Counted from the stretch's first letter, positions 50,103-59,676 are shown. The stretch: DNA of 64,000 nucleotides from SB25 sp029560875 (GCA_035388225.1 DAOOPM010000016.1:16552-80551); one strand, 5' to 3'. Notes: generated by a model from the sequence alone, not told the origin. Program-made: numbers and translations.

Positions 50103-51647
50103 ATGGCCGAAAAACGAACATATAACAAGCAATACAAGCCTAAACCAATTGGAGCAGAGTTGGGTAAGATTCCACCCCAGGCACTCGATTTGGAAGAAGC
50201 CGTTCTTGGTGCAATAATGGTTGAAAAAGACGCTATTATTGCAGTAAGCGAGGTTTTAAAGCCAGAGTGTTTTTACAAGGAATCGCACCAGACTATTTTT
50301 AAAGCGATTCAGGATTTATCGTCACGTCTTGAACCTATTGACCTACTAACTGTAAGCGAAGAACTCCGGAAAAAGGAGAAACTCGATGAAATTGGCGGCG
50401 CTCCATTCCTTGCACAACTAACCACAAAAGTTGGTTCGGCAGCTCACTTGGAGTATCACTCCAAAATTATTGCCCAAAAGTATATCCAACGAGAACTAAT
50501 AAGAGTAGCAACCGATATCCAAAACAAGTCGTTCGACGAGGATGTTGATGTTGATGAATTGCTGGATTACTCTGAAATGGAACTCTTCAAGGTTGCCGAG
50601 GGTAATATTAAAAGTGACACACAGCCTATCAGCAATATTGTAATGAAGGCCATTAAGCAAATTGAAGAGGCTGGAAAACGCGAGGATGGCTTAAGTGGTG
50701 TTCCTTCTGGTTTTACCGATTTGGATAGGCTTACTTCGGGCTGGCAACGCTCCGACCTTATTATTGTGGCCGCACGTCCGTCGATGGGTAAAACAGCGTT
50801 TGTGCTGTCTATGGCTCGCAATATGGCAGTTGACCATAAAGTGCCAGTTGCATTTTTCTCGCTTGAGATGTCGAACATTCAGCTGGTGAACCGTTTAATT
50901 GTTAGCGAATCGGGTCTTTCGTCGGAAAAAATCCGTAATGGGAAAATTACCCAGGATGAGTGGACTCAACTCACCGTAAAGATTAAAAACCTCTCCGAGG
51001 CAAAAATATTTATTGACGACACCCCTGCCCTATCAATCTTTGAATTTAGAGCAAAGTGTAGAAGATTAAAAGCGCAGCACAATATTGGAGTTGTGGTTAT
51101 TGACTACTTACAACTTATGACTGGCCCTGCTGAAACTAAAGGCAACCGTGAACAGGAGGTAAGTACAATTTCACGTTCATTAAAAGCCATTGCAAAGGAA
51201 TTAAACGTACCAATTTTAGCGTTATCGCAGCTAAACCGTTCGGTTGAAACACGTGGTGGAAATAAGCGTCCGCAACTTTCGGACCTTCGTGAATCGGGAG
51301 CTATTGAGCAGGATGCCGACGTTGTAACATTCATCCACAGACCTGAGTACTATGGACTGCTCGAGGATGAGGATGGTAACTCAACGCAGGGCGTTGCCGA
51401 AATTATTGTGGCTAAGCACCGTAACGGAGCTGTTGAGGATGTAAAACTACGATTTCAAAAGGAAATGGCCCGTTTCTCGGATTTGGACGATACGGACTAC
51501 TCCGGCATGCAACCAGCAGCATCGGCTTCGTTCACAGCATCGATGCCTGTTACCTATTCGTCAAAAATGAACGATGACTCATTTGGCGAAAGCGATTTCG
51601 ATTTCCGTCCAAGCAAGGGAATCGATAACAGCAATATTCCGTTCTAA
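50103..51647 (+). CDS. dnaB: Replicative DNA helicase
   Basis: DnaB unwinds DNA at the replication fork as a hexamer. The N-terminal primase-interacting domain begins IPPQALDLEEAVLGAIM. The RecA-like C-terminal domain has Walker A RPSMGKTAFVLSMA, Walker B VVVIDYLQLM and the LSQLNRSVE and RESGAIEQDADVV motifs. The ATG at 50103 is chosen because the upstream TTG lies inside the -7 box. The C-terminal 60 residues are a low-complexity tail (MQPAASASFTASMP onward), usual in Bacteroidota DnaB. No intein is present. It is convergent with the HAD-family gene, 6 bp apart. Confidence 0.97.
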   Translation: MAEKRTYNKQYKPKPIGAELGKIPPQALDLEEAVLGAIMVEKDAIIAVSEVLKPECFYKESHQTIFKAIQDLSSRLEPIDLLTVSEELRKKEKLDEIGGAPFLAQLTTKVGSAAHLEYHSKIIAQKYIQRELIRVATDIQNKSFDEDVDVDELLDYSEMELFKVAEGNIKSDTQPISNIVMKAIKQIEEAGKREDGLSGVPSGFTDLDRLTSGWQRSDLIIVAARPSMGKTAFVLSMARNMAVDHKVPVAFFSLEMSNIQLVNRLIVSESGLSSEKIRNGKITQDEWTQLTVKIKNLSEAKIFIDDTPALSIFEFRAKCRRLKAQHNIGVVVIDYLQLMTGPAETKGNREQEVSTISRSLKAIAKELNVPILALSQLNRSVETRGGNKRPQLSDLRESGAIEQDADVVTFIHRPEYYGLLEDEDGNSTQGVAEIIVAKHRNGAVEDVKLRFQKEMARFSDLDDTDYSGMQPAASASFTASMPVTYSSKMNDDSFGESDFDFRPSKGIDNSNIPF

Positions 51648-51653
51648 GAAAAA

Positions 51654-52373
51654 TTAAAGAATCGTCATAATATCGCGAAGCGATTGAACCTCGTAAGTTG
51701 CTTTAAACTTACGGGGTTTATTTTCGGGGTTAAAGTAAATTTGGTCCATGCCAAACTTTTTGGCACCCTCAACATCCTTTTCAAAATCGTCGCCAACCAT
51801 TATGCTCTCTTCCTTCTTAGCATTTGCTTTCGATAGCGAATGTCCAAAAACACGAGGGTCGGGCTTATGGTATCCTGCATCCTCGGATGTTACAACCCAC
51901 TCAAAGTAATGCTCAATATGGCAACGCTCTAATTTGGGGAATTGTACCTCGTTAAAACCATTACTAATGATATGCAACTTATATTTTTCACTTAGATACT
52001 CTAGTAATTCTCTAGTGCCAGGCACCAGAGCGGTTTTCAAGGGCATTATCTTAAGATATTCCTCTCCTAAAGTTTTGGCAAGCCGAGTATTGTTTAAACC
52101 GTAATCAAGTAAAGTTACTTCGAACCTTTTATACCTAAGTACATCCTTGGTTAACTCGCCCTTCAGGTACTTTTCCCAGAGGTAATCGTTATGCTTTGTG
52201 AAAGTATCTATAAACGTAACTACGTTTGGAAATACAGTGTCTAACTGGTAATCAAAGAAAATATCGCGGAGAGCGTCCTCCTTATTCTGCTCAAAGTCCC
52301 ACAAGGTTCTATCTAAATCGAAAAATATATGCTTGTATGTACGTTGCTTCTTGGAGAAAATATCTAGAATCAT
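51654..52373 (-). CDS. YjjG-type HAD-family pyrimidine nucleotidase
   Basis: The HAD motif I FFDLDRTLWDF (Asp19 as nucleophile), motif II in LHIISNG, and motif IV SIMVGDDFEKDVEGAKKFG are present with a helical cap domain between. The DRTLWDFE signature and 239-residue length match the YjjG/noncanonical pyrimidine nucleotide phosphatase subgroup, which removes phosphate from nucleoside monophosphates. The exact substrate is inferred from the subgroup. It is convergent with dnaB and has a close -7 box. Confidence 0.88.
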   Translation of the reverse strand: MILDIFSKKQRTYKHIFFDLDRTLWDFEQNKEDALRDIFFDYQLDTVFPNVVTFIDTFTKHNDYLWEKYLKGELTKDVLRYKRFEVTLLDYGLNNTRLAKTLGEEYLKIMPLKTALVPGTRELLEYLSEKYKLHIISNGFNEVQFPKLERCHIEHYFEWVVTSEDAGYHKPDPRVFGHSLSKANAKKEESIMVGDDFEKDVEGAKKFGMDQIYFNPENKPRKFKATYEVQSLRDIMTIL

Positions 52374-52390
52374 AAAAAATATTTAGGTTT

Positions 52391-52398
52391 CAAATATA
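52391..52398 (-). promoter_or_regulatory. Candidate -7 box for the HAD nucleotidase gene
   Basis: The minus strand reads TATATTTG, a match to TAnnTTTG, about 17 bp before the start codon. Confidence 0.45.
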
Positions 52399-52495
52399 AT
52401 GGCTTTTAGCATCACTAAAAAGTCAACTCATACTATAACGCAAAACTTTTAAAAAGGTTAATATTTTGATTTTCATTAATTTCAAATTCCACGCC

Positions 52496-52526
52496 TTGCA
52501 ATCGACCCAATAATATTTACCTTTGC
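52496..52526 (+). promoter_or_regulatory. Promoter of the DEAD-box helicase gene
   Basis: A TTG at 52496-52498 is followed after exactly 19 bp by TACCTTTG plus C (52518-52526). This is the complete Bacteroidota -33/-7 arrangement and the best promoter in the window. Transcription would start near 52532, about 20 nt before the start codon. Confidence 0.7.
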
Positions 52527-52551
52527 ACACAATTAATAAAATAACCATACT

Positions 52552-53685
52552 TTGAATTTCAACGATTTTAAATTACACCCCGATATTCTTGAAGGGATTA
52601 ACTCAATGGGTTTTGAGAACCCTACGCCTATTCAGGAGCAAGCAATACCCGTTATTCTTGAAGGAAAAGATTTGATAGCCTGTGCGCAAACAGGAACTGG
52701 GAAAACAGGAGCTTTTGTTTTACCTATTCTTAGCATAAATGCCAACAAAACATCGAACCACAGCAAAGTTAGCACTCTTGTAATTGTTCCAACGCGTGAG
52801 TTGGCCTTACAAATTGACCAACAGATTGAGGGTTTTGCCTACTTCTCGCCAATTGGCTCAATTGCTGTGTACGGTGGAAACGATGGAGGCAACTGGGATA
52901 GGCAACGTGCCGCGCTTGAGGGTGGCGCCGATTTAGTTATTGCAACACCAGGCCGATTAATTCAACATATCCAGATGGGCTATGTAAAACTTGATACCGT
53001 AGAGCATTTAATTCTTGATGAGGCAGATAGAATGCTGGACATGGGATTTTATGACGATATCATGTCCATTATCAAGTTACTTCCCGAAAAGCGCCAAACC
53101 CTGATGTTTTCAGCAACCATGCCACAAAATATCCGGAAATTGGCAAAAACAATCCTTCATAATCCTGTTGAGATAAGCTTATCTGTATCGAAACCTGCTG
53201 AGAATATACTTCAAGCGGTTTATATGTTGGAAAACGACCAAAAACTAGAACTTTTGGATTCACTTGTAAAGGAAAAGGATTACGTACAAAGTGTACTAGT
53301 TTTTGCCTCAACTAAAGCCGAAGTTAAAAGCATTGAGCGTAAATTAATACAAAGCAACATAAGAGCCAAGGCAATTCACTCCGATTTGGAGCAACGCGAG
53401 CGAGAGGATGTTCTACGTGAGTTTAAGAATAGAAAAATTCAGATTCTGGTCGCAACCGATATAATTTCACGTGGAATCGACATTGAAGATATCGACCTAG
53501 TTGTAAACTACGATGTACCCAACGACCCCGAGGATTACGTTCACAGAATTGGTCGAACAGCCCGTGCCCAAAGCGATGGAGTGGCCATTACATTTGTAAA
53601 TAAAAAACAGAAAATTCTGTTCGACAAAATCGAAAAATTTCTGGGTACAACCATTTTCAAAATAAGAAATCCCCTTGATAGTTAA
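52552..53685 (+). CDS. DEAD-box RNA helicase (RhlE-like)
   Basis: The protein has the DEAD-box motifs in order: Q motif (GFENPTPIQEQAIP), Walker A AQTGTGKTGAF, PTRELALQ, TPGRL, DEADRML, SAT, ATDIISRGIDIEDIDLVVNYD and HRIGRTAR. It unwinds or remodels RNA, probably in ribosome assembly or mRNA turnover. The start is a TTG at 52552: the sequence MNFNDFKLHPDIL is the usual N-terminus of RhlE-type proteins, and it follows the promoter at a sensible distance. At 377 residues it lacks the long basic C-terminal tail of many RhlE proteins. Confidence 0.93.
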   Translation: MNFNDFKLHPDILEGINSMGFENPTPIQEQAIPVILEGKDLIACAQTGTGKTGAFVLPILSINANKTSNHSKVSTLVIVPTRELALQIDQQIEGFAYFSPIGSIAVYGGNDGGNWDRQRAALEGGADLVIATPGRLIQHIQMGYVKLDTVEHLILDEADRMLDMGFYDDIMSIIKLLPEKRQTLMFSATMPQNIRKLAKTILHNPVEISLSVSKPAENILQAVYMLENDQKLELLDSLVKEKDYVQSVLVFASTKAEVKSIERKLIQSNIRAKAIHSDLEQREREDVLREFKNRKIQILVATDIISRGIDIEDIDLVVNYDVPNDPEDYVHRIGRTARAQSDGVAITFVNKKQKILFDKIEKFLGTTIFKIRNPLDS

Positions 53686-53757
53686 ATTGTTTGAAATAGA
53701 AATCCATTAATCTTTTTGGTTTAAAATTTGTTTAGTTTTAAGTCAAAAAAATAGAAT

Positions 53758-56430
53758 ATGTTAATTATAAAAAATTACTATTGGCTTGGATTACTATCAC
53801 TACTAATTTCTACCAATCTAAAACTAACAGCACAATCGCTTCAAGGAAAAGTTCTTGACGAAAACAAAGAACCTATAGCTTACGCATCAATCTTTGTAAA
53901 GGAAGCAAAGCAAGGTACAACATCCAACTCCGATGGGATGTACTTAATAAATCTTCCTAAGGGAAAATATAGCATTACTTTCCGTTGCCTTGGTTTTGAA
54001 ACCATTGAGAAGCAGATTGAAGTTAAGGAAGGCAAAAACACTTACGACATTACATTACCCGTAAAACCCTATCAAATAGCCCCTGTAACAATAGGTTCAA
54101 AGGGCGAAGACCCCGCTTACAGCATTATTCGCAAAGCCATCGGGATGGCTCCTTACTACCAAAATCAAATTAAGGAGTTCAACGCCGAGGTTTACATGAA
54201 GGGAACACTAAAAATTAAGAAACTATCGTGGCTGGTTAAAAAAGCAATGGGAAACTCCGATGATGTTCCCAAGGAAGGTCAATTCTATCTTCAGGAATCG
54301 GTCAACAATATTAAATTTACTGCGCCTGACAAGTATGACCAAAAGGTTAAGATGATACGCTCCAACATTCCTGGAGGAAGTGGCGGCACCGATGATGTAA
54401 TGCGATTCTTGAATGCCAGCTTTTATCAACCTCAAATTGGCGAAATCATTCTACCACTTGCACCTTACGCTTTAAATCACTACAACTTTAAGTACGACAG
54501 TTACTCAATTCAGGATAACAGGGTTATAAACAGAATAAAGGTAATACCCAAACGAAAAAGCAAACAGTTAGTGTCAGGCTATATCTACATTGCCGATGAT
54601 TACTGGAACATTCATGAGATTGACCTCACAAACGAATCAATTATTGGTACAATAAGAATTAAGCAAACATTCGGAGAAATAGAGAACGATGTTTGGATGC
54701 CCATAAGTCATCATTACGTAGTAAACGGTAAGTTTATGGGAAGCGAAGGCGATATAACCTATATATCCTCCGTAAAGTACTCGAATGTTAAGGTTAATAC
54801 AACCATCAAAACACCCGTTAATATTGCTCAAAGGCAAAACCAGCAAAAGACCGAAGAGCCTAAACCCAAATCTCCTCAAAAGAAAGTTAGCGCAAAACAA
54901 CAAGCTAAGGAACAAAAAAACGCTGAGAAATTAGAGAAACTAATGAGCAAGGAAGCCCTGAGCAATAAGGAGATGTATAAATTAGCGAAACTGATTGATA
55001 AGCAGGTGAAGCAAGCCGATACTTCGGCCAAAACATTGGAAGTTGTTGACCCTATTACCGTTACCATTGACTCAATGGCTCGGAAAGCGGATTCAACAAT
55101 GTGGCAGGAGATGCGTCCAGTTATTCTTACCGCCGATGAAATAAAGGTTGACGAAGCATTGAACAAAAAACTTCAGCAAAAAATCGATTCAACTGAAAAC
55201 GATTCGCTAAAACAGAAAAACCAAAGTTTATTCAGTACAATTACCTTCGGGAAAACATGGCGAAATACTGATAAAAAGCAAACTATTCGTTTCTCAGGAA
55301 TATTTAGCCCTAACGAATTTCGCTTTAATACCGTAGATGGCTTTGTGGTTGGCTCAACATTCAGCTACCGAAAAGACTTTACAAACAATTCCTTCTATAT
55401 AAGACCTTCAGTTTCGTATGCTTTTGCAAGAAAAGTTCCAATGGGAACCGTGTCCAGTTCCCTAACATATGCAGGTATGAAAAGGGGAACCGTTTGGCTA
55501 AACTTCGGCTATGCAAGCATGGACTTTAACCAAAATGTAGGTGTATCCAACATAACCAACACAGTAGCATCGTTAGGCTTTGGGCGCAACTACATGAAAC
55601 TTTTCGAAAATAGATATATCAGCATACATAACAGAATAGACCTGCTAAATGGGCTTGAACTATATACAGGGGCAACTTTTTCCAACCGCAAGATGCTCGA
55701 TAATAATACTGATTTTATTTTTATCAGTAGAAATAGGGGTTGGTACACCCCAAATATTCCTGAAAACCACCTGTTAAATACCGATAACTATGGCAATAAT
55801 AAAGCATTTATAGGAACCGTAAGGCTTAGCTATACTCCATTCTACCACTACAGAATTAGCGACAACCGAAAAAGGATGCTATACTCCAAATACCCAACAT
55901 TTAGGATAAATGGCAAGTTTGGGATTCCTGGGGTTTTGGAATCAAACTCCAACTTTATCAACCTAGAAACATCTATCTCGCAAACAATAAATTTTGGCCC
56001 AGGGAATAGATTTTCATACAATTTGATTTATGGCGATTTTATTACAAAAGATAAACTCTACTTCAACGACTTTGCCCATTTCAACACTCAAATAACACCT
56101 GTAACCGCTCGCTCTTTCAACAATAGTTACCAAAACATCGATTACTACGAGAGGAGCACAAACTCCCGATACGGACAGGTTATGGTAAACTACAACACCC
56201 CATATTTAGCCTTAAAGTATTTGCCATTCCTAAGCAACCGTATGTGGGAAGAAAATTTACACTTCTCATCGCTATTTACAAAAGACTTTAAACCTTACTA
56301 CGAGGTTGGATACTCAATGAGTCAAATTGGAGCGCTTGCCAGCGTTGGTGTTTTTGCCGGTTTTGAGGGACAAAAATTCTACAGTATAAATGTAAAACTA
56401 TCACTACTGCTTATTGGATTTGACATGTAA
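53758..56430 (+). CDS. DUF5686 outer-membrane protein with carboxypeptidase-like plug
   Basis: A signal peptide (about residues 1-28) is followed by a carboxypeptidase-regulatory-like beta domain (GKVLDENKEPIAYASIFVKEA ... DGMYLINLPKGKYSITFRCLGFE, about 30-110). A DUF5686 region comes next, then a lysine- and glutamine-rich linker (about 365-400), and a C-terminal beta-barrel ending VKLSLLLIGFDM. This architecture is widespread in Bacteroidota outer membranes, and its transport role is not known. It starts 72 bp after the helicase gene on the same strand, but the functions do not suggest a shared operon. Confidence 0.88.
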   Translation: MLIIKNYYWLGLLSLLISTNLKLTAQSLQGKVLDENKEPIAYASIFVKEAKQGTTSNSDGMYLINLPKGKYSITFRCLGFETIEKQIEVKEGKNTYDITLPVKPYQIAPVTIGSKGEDPAYSIIRKAIGMAPYYQNQIKEFNAEVYMKGTLKIKKLSWLVKKAMGNSDDVPKEGQFYLQESVNNIKFTAPDKYDQKVKMIRSNIPGGSGGTDDVMRFLNASFYQPQIGEIILPLAPYALNHYNFKYDSYSIQDNRVINRIKVIPKRKSKQLVSGYIYIADDYWNIHEIDLTNESIIGTIRIKQTFGEIENDVWMPISHHYVVNGKFMGSEGDITYISSVKYSNVKVNTTIKTPVNIAQRQNQQKTEEPKPKSPQKKVSAKQQAKEQKNAEKLEKLMSKEALSNKEMYKLAKLIDKQVKQADTSAKTLEVVDPITVTIDSMARKADSTMWQEMRPVILTADEIKVDEALNKKLQQKIDSTENDSLKQKNQSLFSTITFGKTWRNTDKKQTIRFSGIFSPNEFRFNTVDGFVVGSTFSYRKDFTNNSFYIRPSVSYAFARKVPMGTVSSSLTYAGMKRGTVWLNFGYASMDFNQNVGVSNITNTVASLGFGRNYMKLFENRYISIHNRIDLLNGLELYTGATFSNRKMLDNNTDFIFISRNRGWYTPNIPENHLLNTDNYGNNKAFIGTVRLSYTPFYHYRISDNRKRMLYSKYPTFRINGKFGIPGVLESNSNFINLETSISQTINFGPGNRFSYNLIYGDFITKDKLYFNDFAHFNTQITPVTARSFNNSYQNIDYYERSTNSRYGQVMVNYNTPYLALKYLPFLSNRMWEENLHFSSLFTKDFKPYYEVGYSMSQIGALASVGVFAGFEGQKFYSINVKLSLLLIGFDM

Positions 56431-56502
56431 AGGGTAAATAACTTATTTAAAAACATAACCTATAAACTAACAATCCTCATATAATAATTCTGAAAGGAAT
56501 TA

Positions 56503-56510
56503 TACCTTTG
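56503..56510 (+). promoter_or_regulatory. Candidate -7 box for the FMN riboswitch-ribB transcript
   Basis: TACCTTTG followed by T matches TAnnTTTG. Transcription would begin near 56517, exactly at the first stem of the riboswitch. Confidence 0.55.
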
Positions 56511-56516
56511 TAACGT

Positions 56517-56637
56517 TTTTCTTCGGGGCAGGGCGTAATTCCCTACCGGCGGTTAAAGTCCGCGACTCCTTGTTAACCTAAGGACTGATTTGGTGAAACT
56601 CCAAAACCGACAGTAAAGTCTGGATGAGAGAAGAAAA
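56517..56637 (+). ncRNA. FMN riboswitch (RFN element)
   Basis: The closing stem TTTTCTTC/GAAGAAAA encloses the conserved RFN blocks: GGGGCAGGGCGTAATTCCC, TACCGGCGGTTAAAGTCCGC, and the GACTGATTTGGTG and CCGACAGTAAAGTCTGGATG segments. FMN binding should reduce ribB expression. An imperfect hairpin downstream (about 56653-56682, GAGCGTTATCCTT with AAGGAATGCTC) may be the expression platform. Confidence 0.96.
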
Positions 56638-56708
56638 TTAAATTACATCCGAGCGTTATCCTTAAAACAAGGAATGCTCTTGCCCTGAAGTATTACTATT
56701 AACTACTA

Positions 56709-57365
56709 ATGTTCAAGGGCAAAATGAAAACAATTCAGCAATTTGGCATCGATTTCAAAGCACGCATCGAAAATGCCATTCAAAAACTGCAAAACGGACA
56801 AGGAATTCTACTCGTTGATGATGAGGACAGAGAAAATGAAGGCGATATAATTTATGCCGCAAAAAGTATGTCCGTTAAGGATATGGCCTTAATGATAAGA
56901 GAATGTAGCGGAATTGTTTGCTTGTGCCTAACCCCCGAGAAAGCAGCAAAACTGCAACTTAGGCCAATGGTGGAAAACAACGGAAGCAAAAATCAAACAG
57001 CATTCACAATCTCCATTGAGGCAAAAGAAGGTGTTACTACAGGCGTTTCGGCAAAAGACAGAATATGTACAATTAGAACCGCCATTGCCGATAATGCAAA
57101 AGCATCGGATTTAGTTCATCCTGGGCATGTATTCCCTTTGGTAGCAAAAAGCGGAGGAGTTATTGAACGTAGAGGACATACCGAAGGCAGCATTGACATT
57201 GTAAAGCTAGCAGGTTTGGGCGATTCAGCTATACTTTGCGAATTAACCAACGAAGATGGAACAATGGCTAGACTTCCTGAAATAATTGAGTTCGCAGAAA
57301 AGCATAGCATGACAGTTGTTACAATTGAGGATATTTACCAATACCGAAAAATGCTGGCCGAATAG
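56709..57365 (+). CDS. ribB: 3,4-dihydroxy-2-butanone 4-phosphate synthase
   Basis: RibB converts ribulose 5-phosphate to formate and 3,4-dihydroxy-2-butanone 4-phosphate for riboflavin synthesis. The acidic metal/substrate loop VDDEDRENEGD (residues about 36-46), the CLCLTPEKA segment, TGVSAKDR and the RRGHTEGSIDIVKLAG motif are all present. At 218 residues it lacks the GTP cyclohydrolase II half found in fused RibBA, so RibA must be encoded elsewhere. An FMN riboswitch lies directly upstream. An in-frame ATG at 56724 is an alternative start. Confidence 0.96.
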   Translation: MFKGKMKTIQQFGIDFKARIENAIQKLQNGQGILLVDDEDRENEGDIIYAAKSMSVKDMALMIRECSGIVCLCLTPEKAAKLQLRPMVENNGSKNQTAFTISIEAKEGVTTGVSAKDRICTIRTAIADNAKASDLVHPGHVFPLVAKSGGVIERRGHTEGSIDIVKLAGLGDSAILCELTNEDGTMARLPEIIEFAEKHSMTVVTIEDIYQYRKMLAE

Positions 57366-57372
57366 GAAAAAA

Positions 57373-58077
57373 CTAATCCTCCTCGTCCTCATCCGCAGGT
57401 TTTGATTTGCCTTTTCCTTCAACAACCACAACAATCTCGCCTTTAACTCCCTTCTTCTCGAAATACTGGGCAACCTCAACGGATGTTCCCCTTGCCGTTT
57501 CCTCGTGGAGTTTGGTTAGTTCCCTCGACACGCTTACCTTCCTCTCTTCGCCAAATATTTCAGTAATTTGGTTTAATAGTTTAACCAATCGAAAAGGCGA
57601 TTCGTAGAACACAATCGTTCTTTCTTCTTCCTTTAACGCCTCAAGGCGTTTATTTCTACCTTTCTTTTGGGGTAAGAAACCTTCAAAAATAAATCTATCC
57701 GATGGCAAACCGCTTGCCACTAATGCTGGTACAAAAGCCGTTGCACCGGGCAAACATTCCACCTCAATATCCTGCTCAACGCAAGTTCTAACCAATAAAA
57801 AACCAGGGTCCGAAATGCCAGGTGTCCCGGCATCAGAAATTAATGCAACAGTTTCGCCTGCCTTAATTCGCTCGGCAATAAATTCGACAGTTTTATGCTC
57901 GTTAAATTTATGGTGCGATTTAAGTGGAGTATCAATCTGAAAATGCTTCAGTAGAAAACTACTTGTTCGCGTATCCTCGGCCAGAATAAATGATGCTGAT
58001 TTAAGCACCTCTAAGGCTCTTAAAGTGATATCATTTAAATTACCAATTGGCGTTGGAACTATGTAAAGCTTTGACAT
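57373..58077 (-). CDS. rsmI: 16S rRNA (cytidine-2'-O)-methyltransferase
   Basis: RsmI 2'-O-methylates C1402 of 16S rRNA using S-adenosylmethionine. The N-terminal YIVPTPIGNLNDITLRALEVL, the AEDTRTS motif, LISDAGTPGISDPG, and FEGFLPQKKGRNKRLEAL are diagnostic of the tetrapyrrole-methylase-like RsmI family. The 234-residue length is that of the version without the extra C-terminal domain. The C-terminus is a short acidic tail. It is convergent with ribB, with only 7 bp between the stop codons. Confidence 0.96.
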   Translation of the reverse strand: MSKLYIVPTPIGNLNDITLRALEVLKSASFILAEDTRTSSFLLKHFQIDTPLKSHHKFNEHKTVEFIAERIKAGETVALISDAGTPGISDPGFLLVRTCVEQDIEVECLPGATAFVPALVASGLPSDRFIFEGFLPQKKGRNKRLEALKEEERTIVFYESPFRLVKLLNQITEIFGEERKVSVSRELTKLHEETARGTSVEVAQYFEKKGVKGEIVVVVEGKGKSKPADEDEED

Positions 58078-58181
58078 ATAAGTTGATGATTGTTCGTTAA
58101 TAGCTGGTTGAGAGATTTATTGTCTATAGTCTGCCCCTATAACTTACTCGTTACACTGTCACTCTCGTCACTTGTCTCAAA

Positions 58182-58919
58182 CTAAATAAACTTTCTCCTA
58201 ACCAAATCAATAAACTTGGCAGCATACTCATTGCTCTCAGCCCACTCAAAGTTATCCTGAAGGTAGATAATTGCATCGTTTAAATCTGCAAATGAATTTA
58301 GGTGACTTATTGTCTCGGAGTATCTTGCAGAATCGCCATTAAACAGTTCTTTAATGAAAAGAAACTTATCATTAATCCCTATGGCCTTGGTTAAGTCTCC
58401 AATAGGCTTATTCTGCAATTTGGTCGACATATCCAACTTTGTAGTGTGCTCGGCAATAATTTCGTTGCGAAATTTCTGTTTTCCTTGAAACTTTTCAGCC
58501 AAAATCTCGCCTTGCGTATGGTCAATCGGTTCTGACTTATGAACTTCCTCCTGTTTTACGCTGGGAACAACAGTTGTCTTCTGTGGCTCAGGCTTTGGTT
58601 TCTCAACCAGGACTTCCTCCTTTTTTTCAGAGATAGTTGGTTTCTCTATTTTTTCAGATTCCACCTCTATCACTGTATCAATCTTTGGCTGTTTGCGTTC
58701 AACTACGGGTTCAATATTTTTAGCAACGCTTTTAACTGACTCTGAGTGTTTAATTTCAACGTTAACCAACTGACCTGTAAGCAAACAATCGTAAGCCTTT
58801 GCCAACTTATCCAGAATAATATCACGCTCAATTGTTGATAACTTTTCTAGTCCAATTGCCCTGCCAATTAACTCGTTTGCCTCGTCAATACGGGCTTTTG
58901 CGTTTTTTAGATAATCCAT
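58182..58919 (-). CDS. Hypothetical protein with helical ends and a charged linker, 245 aa
   Basis: Three parts are visible: an N-terminal helical region (about residues 1-65, LKNAKARIDEANELIGRA), a low-complexity lysine-, glutamate- and proline-rich linker (about 65-150), and a C-terminal helical domain (about 155-245, GDLTKAIGINDKFLFIKELFNGD ... FEWAESNEYAAKFIDLVRRKFI). The C-terminal motif recalls small Bacteroidota proteins of unknown function found near rsmI and tdk. There is no signal peptide or membrane helix. It has its own -7 box and is divergent from tdk. Confidence 0.75.
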   Translation of the reverse strand: MDYLKNAKARIDEANELIGRAIGLEKLSTIERDIILDKLAKAYDCLLTGQLVNVEIKHSESVKSVAKNIEPVVERKQPKIDTVIEVESEKIEKPTISEKKEEVLVEKPKPEPQKTTVVPSVKQEEVHKSEPIDHTQGEILAEKFQGKQKFRNEIIAEHTTKLDMSTKLQNKPIGDLTKAIGINDKFLFIKELFNGDSARYSETISHLNSFADLNDAIIYLQDNFEWAESNEYAAKFIDLVRRKFI

Positions 58920-58944
58920 AGCGTTTGCTGTAAATATTCCACAT

Positions 58945-58952
58945 CAAAAATA
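58945..58952 (-). promoter_or_regulatory. Candidate -7 box for the 245-aa hypothetical gene
   Basis: The minus strand reads TATTTTTG, a match to TAnnTTTG, 25 bp before the start codon. It is arranged back to back with the tdk -7 box. Confidence 0.45.
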
Positions 58953-58960
58953 AGTTTTAT

Positions 58961-58968
58961 TACTTTTG
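58961..58968 (+). promoter_or_regulatory. Candidate -7 box for tdk
   Basis: TACTTTTG matches TAnnTTTG and lies 37 bp before the tdk ATG at 59006. Confidence 0.45.
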
Positions 58969-59005
58969 TATGTATAACAAACGTAAATAATTCATATTTC
59001 TTCTG

Positions 59006-59602
59006 ATGCCTTTTCTCGAAAATTCAGTAAGCGGAAAGCGTAAAGGGTGGATTGAGGTTGTTGCTGGCTCAATGTTCTCCGGCAAAACCGAAGAGTTAAT
59101 CCGTAGGCTCAAACGTGCAAAATACGCCAAGCAACGTGTGGAGATATTTAAACCACAAATAGATACGCGTTACTCGGAGCAAGAAGTCGTTTCGCACGAT
59201 TCAAATTCCATTCATTCTACACCAGTATCATCGTCGGGGAATATTCTTTTGCTGGCGCATAATGTTGATGTGGTTGGAATTGACGAGGCTCAATTCTTCG
59301 ATATGAATCTACCCAACGTTTGTAACCAACTTGCCGACCAAGGGATACGCGTTATTGTTGCAGGACTCGATATGGATTTCCGTGGAAAACCCTTTGGTCC
59401 AATGCCAAACCTATTGGCAATTGCCGAGTATGTAACCAAGGTACACGCAATTTGCGTTCACTGTGGCGATTTAGCACACTACTCGCACCGTACCACCGAT
59501 GCAGAAAAACTTGTTCTGCTAGGAGAAACAGATGTTTATGAGCCTCTATGCAGGCTTTGTTACAATAAGGTTTTGGCGGAGAGTAAGAAGGTTAAAGAGT
59601 GA
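59006..59602 (+). CDS. tdk: Thymidine kinase
   Basis: This type II thymidine kinase phosphorylates thymidine with ATP in the salvage pathway. The Walker A motif GSMFSGKTEE (residues 21-30), the DEAQFFD motif with the catalytic region, and the lasso zinc site with two Cys pairs (CVHCGD and CRLCYN) are present. The 198-residue length is typical. It stands alone in a divergent arrangement with the hypothetical gene upstream. Confidence 0.96.
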   Translation: MPFLENSVSGKRKGWIEVVAGSMFSGKTEELIRRLKRAKYAKQRVEIFKPQIDTRYSEQEVVSHDSNSIHSTPVSSSGNILLLAHNVDVVGIDEAQFFDMNLPNVCNQLADQGIRVIVAGLDMDFRGKPFGPMPNLLAIAEYVTKVHAICVHCGDLAHYSHRTTDAEKLVLLGETDVYEPLCRLCYNKVLAESKKVKE

Positions 59603-59676
59603 GGAAGCGGGAAATAGAAAGAAAATCTAATTACTAATTTTTGCGTCTTCGAGTCTTAGCGTTAAAATAAGAGACT

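Noticed and set aside
58081..58181. Possible tRNA or small RNA between rsmI and the next gene
   Set aside because: No cloverleaf, T-loop consensus or strong hairpin is visible in the 101 bp; no tRNA was seen elsewhere in the window either.
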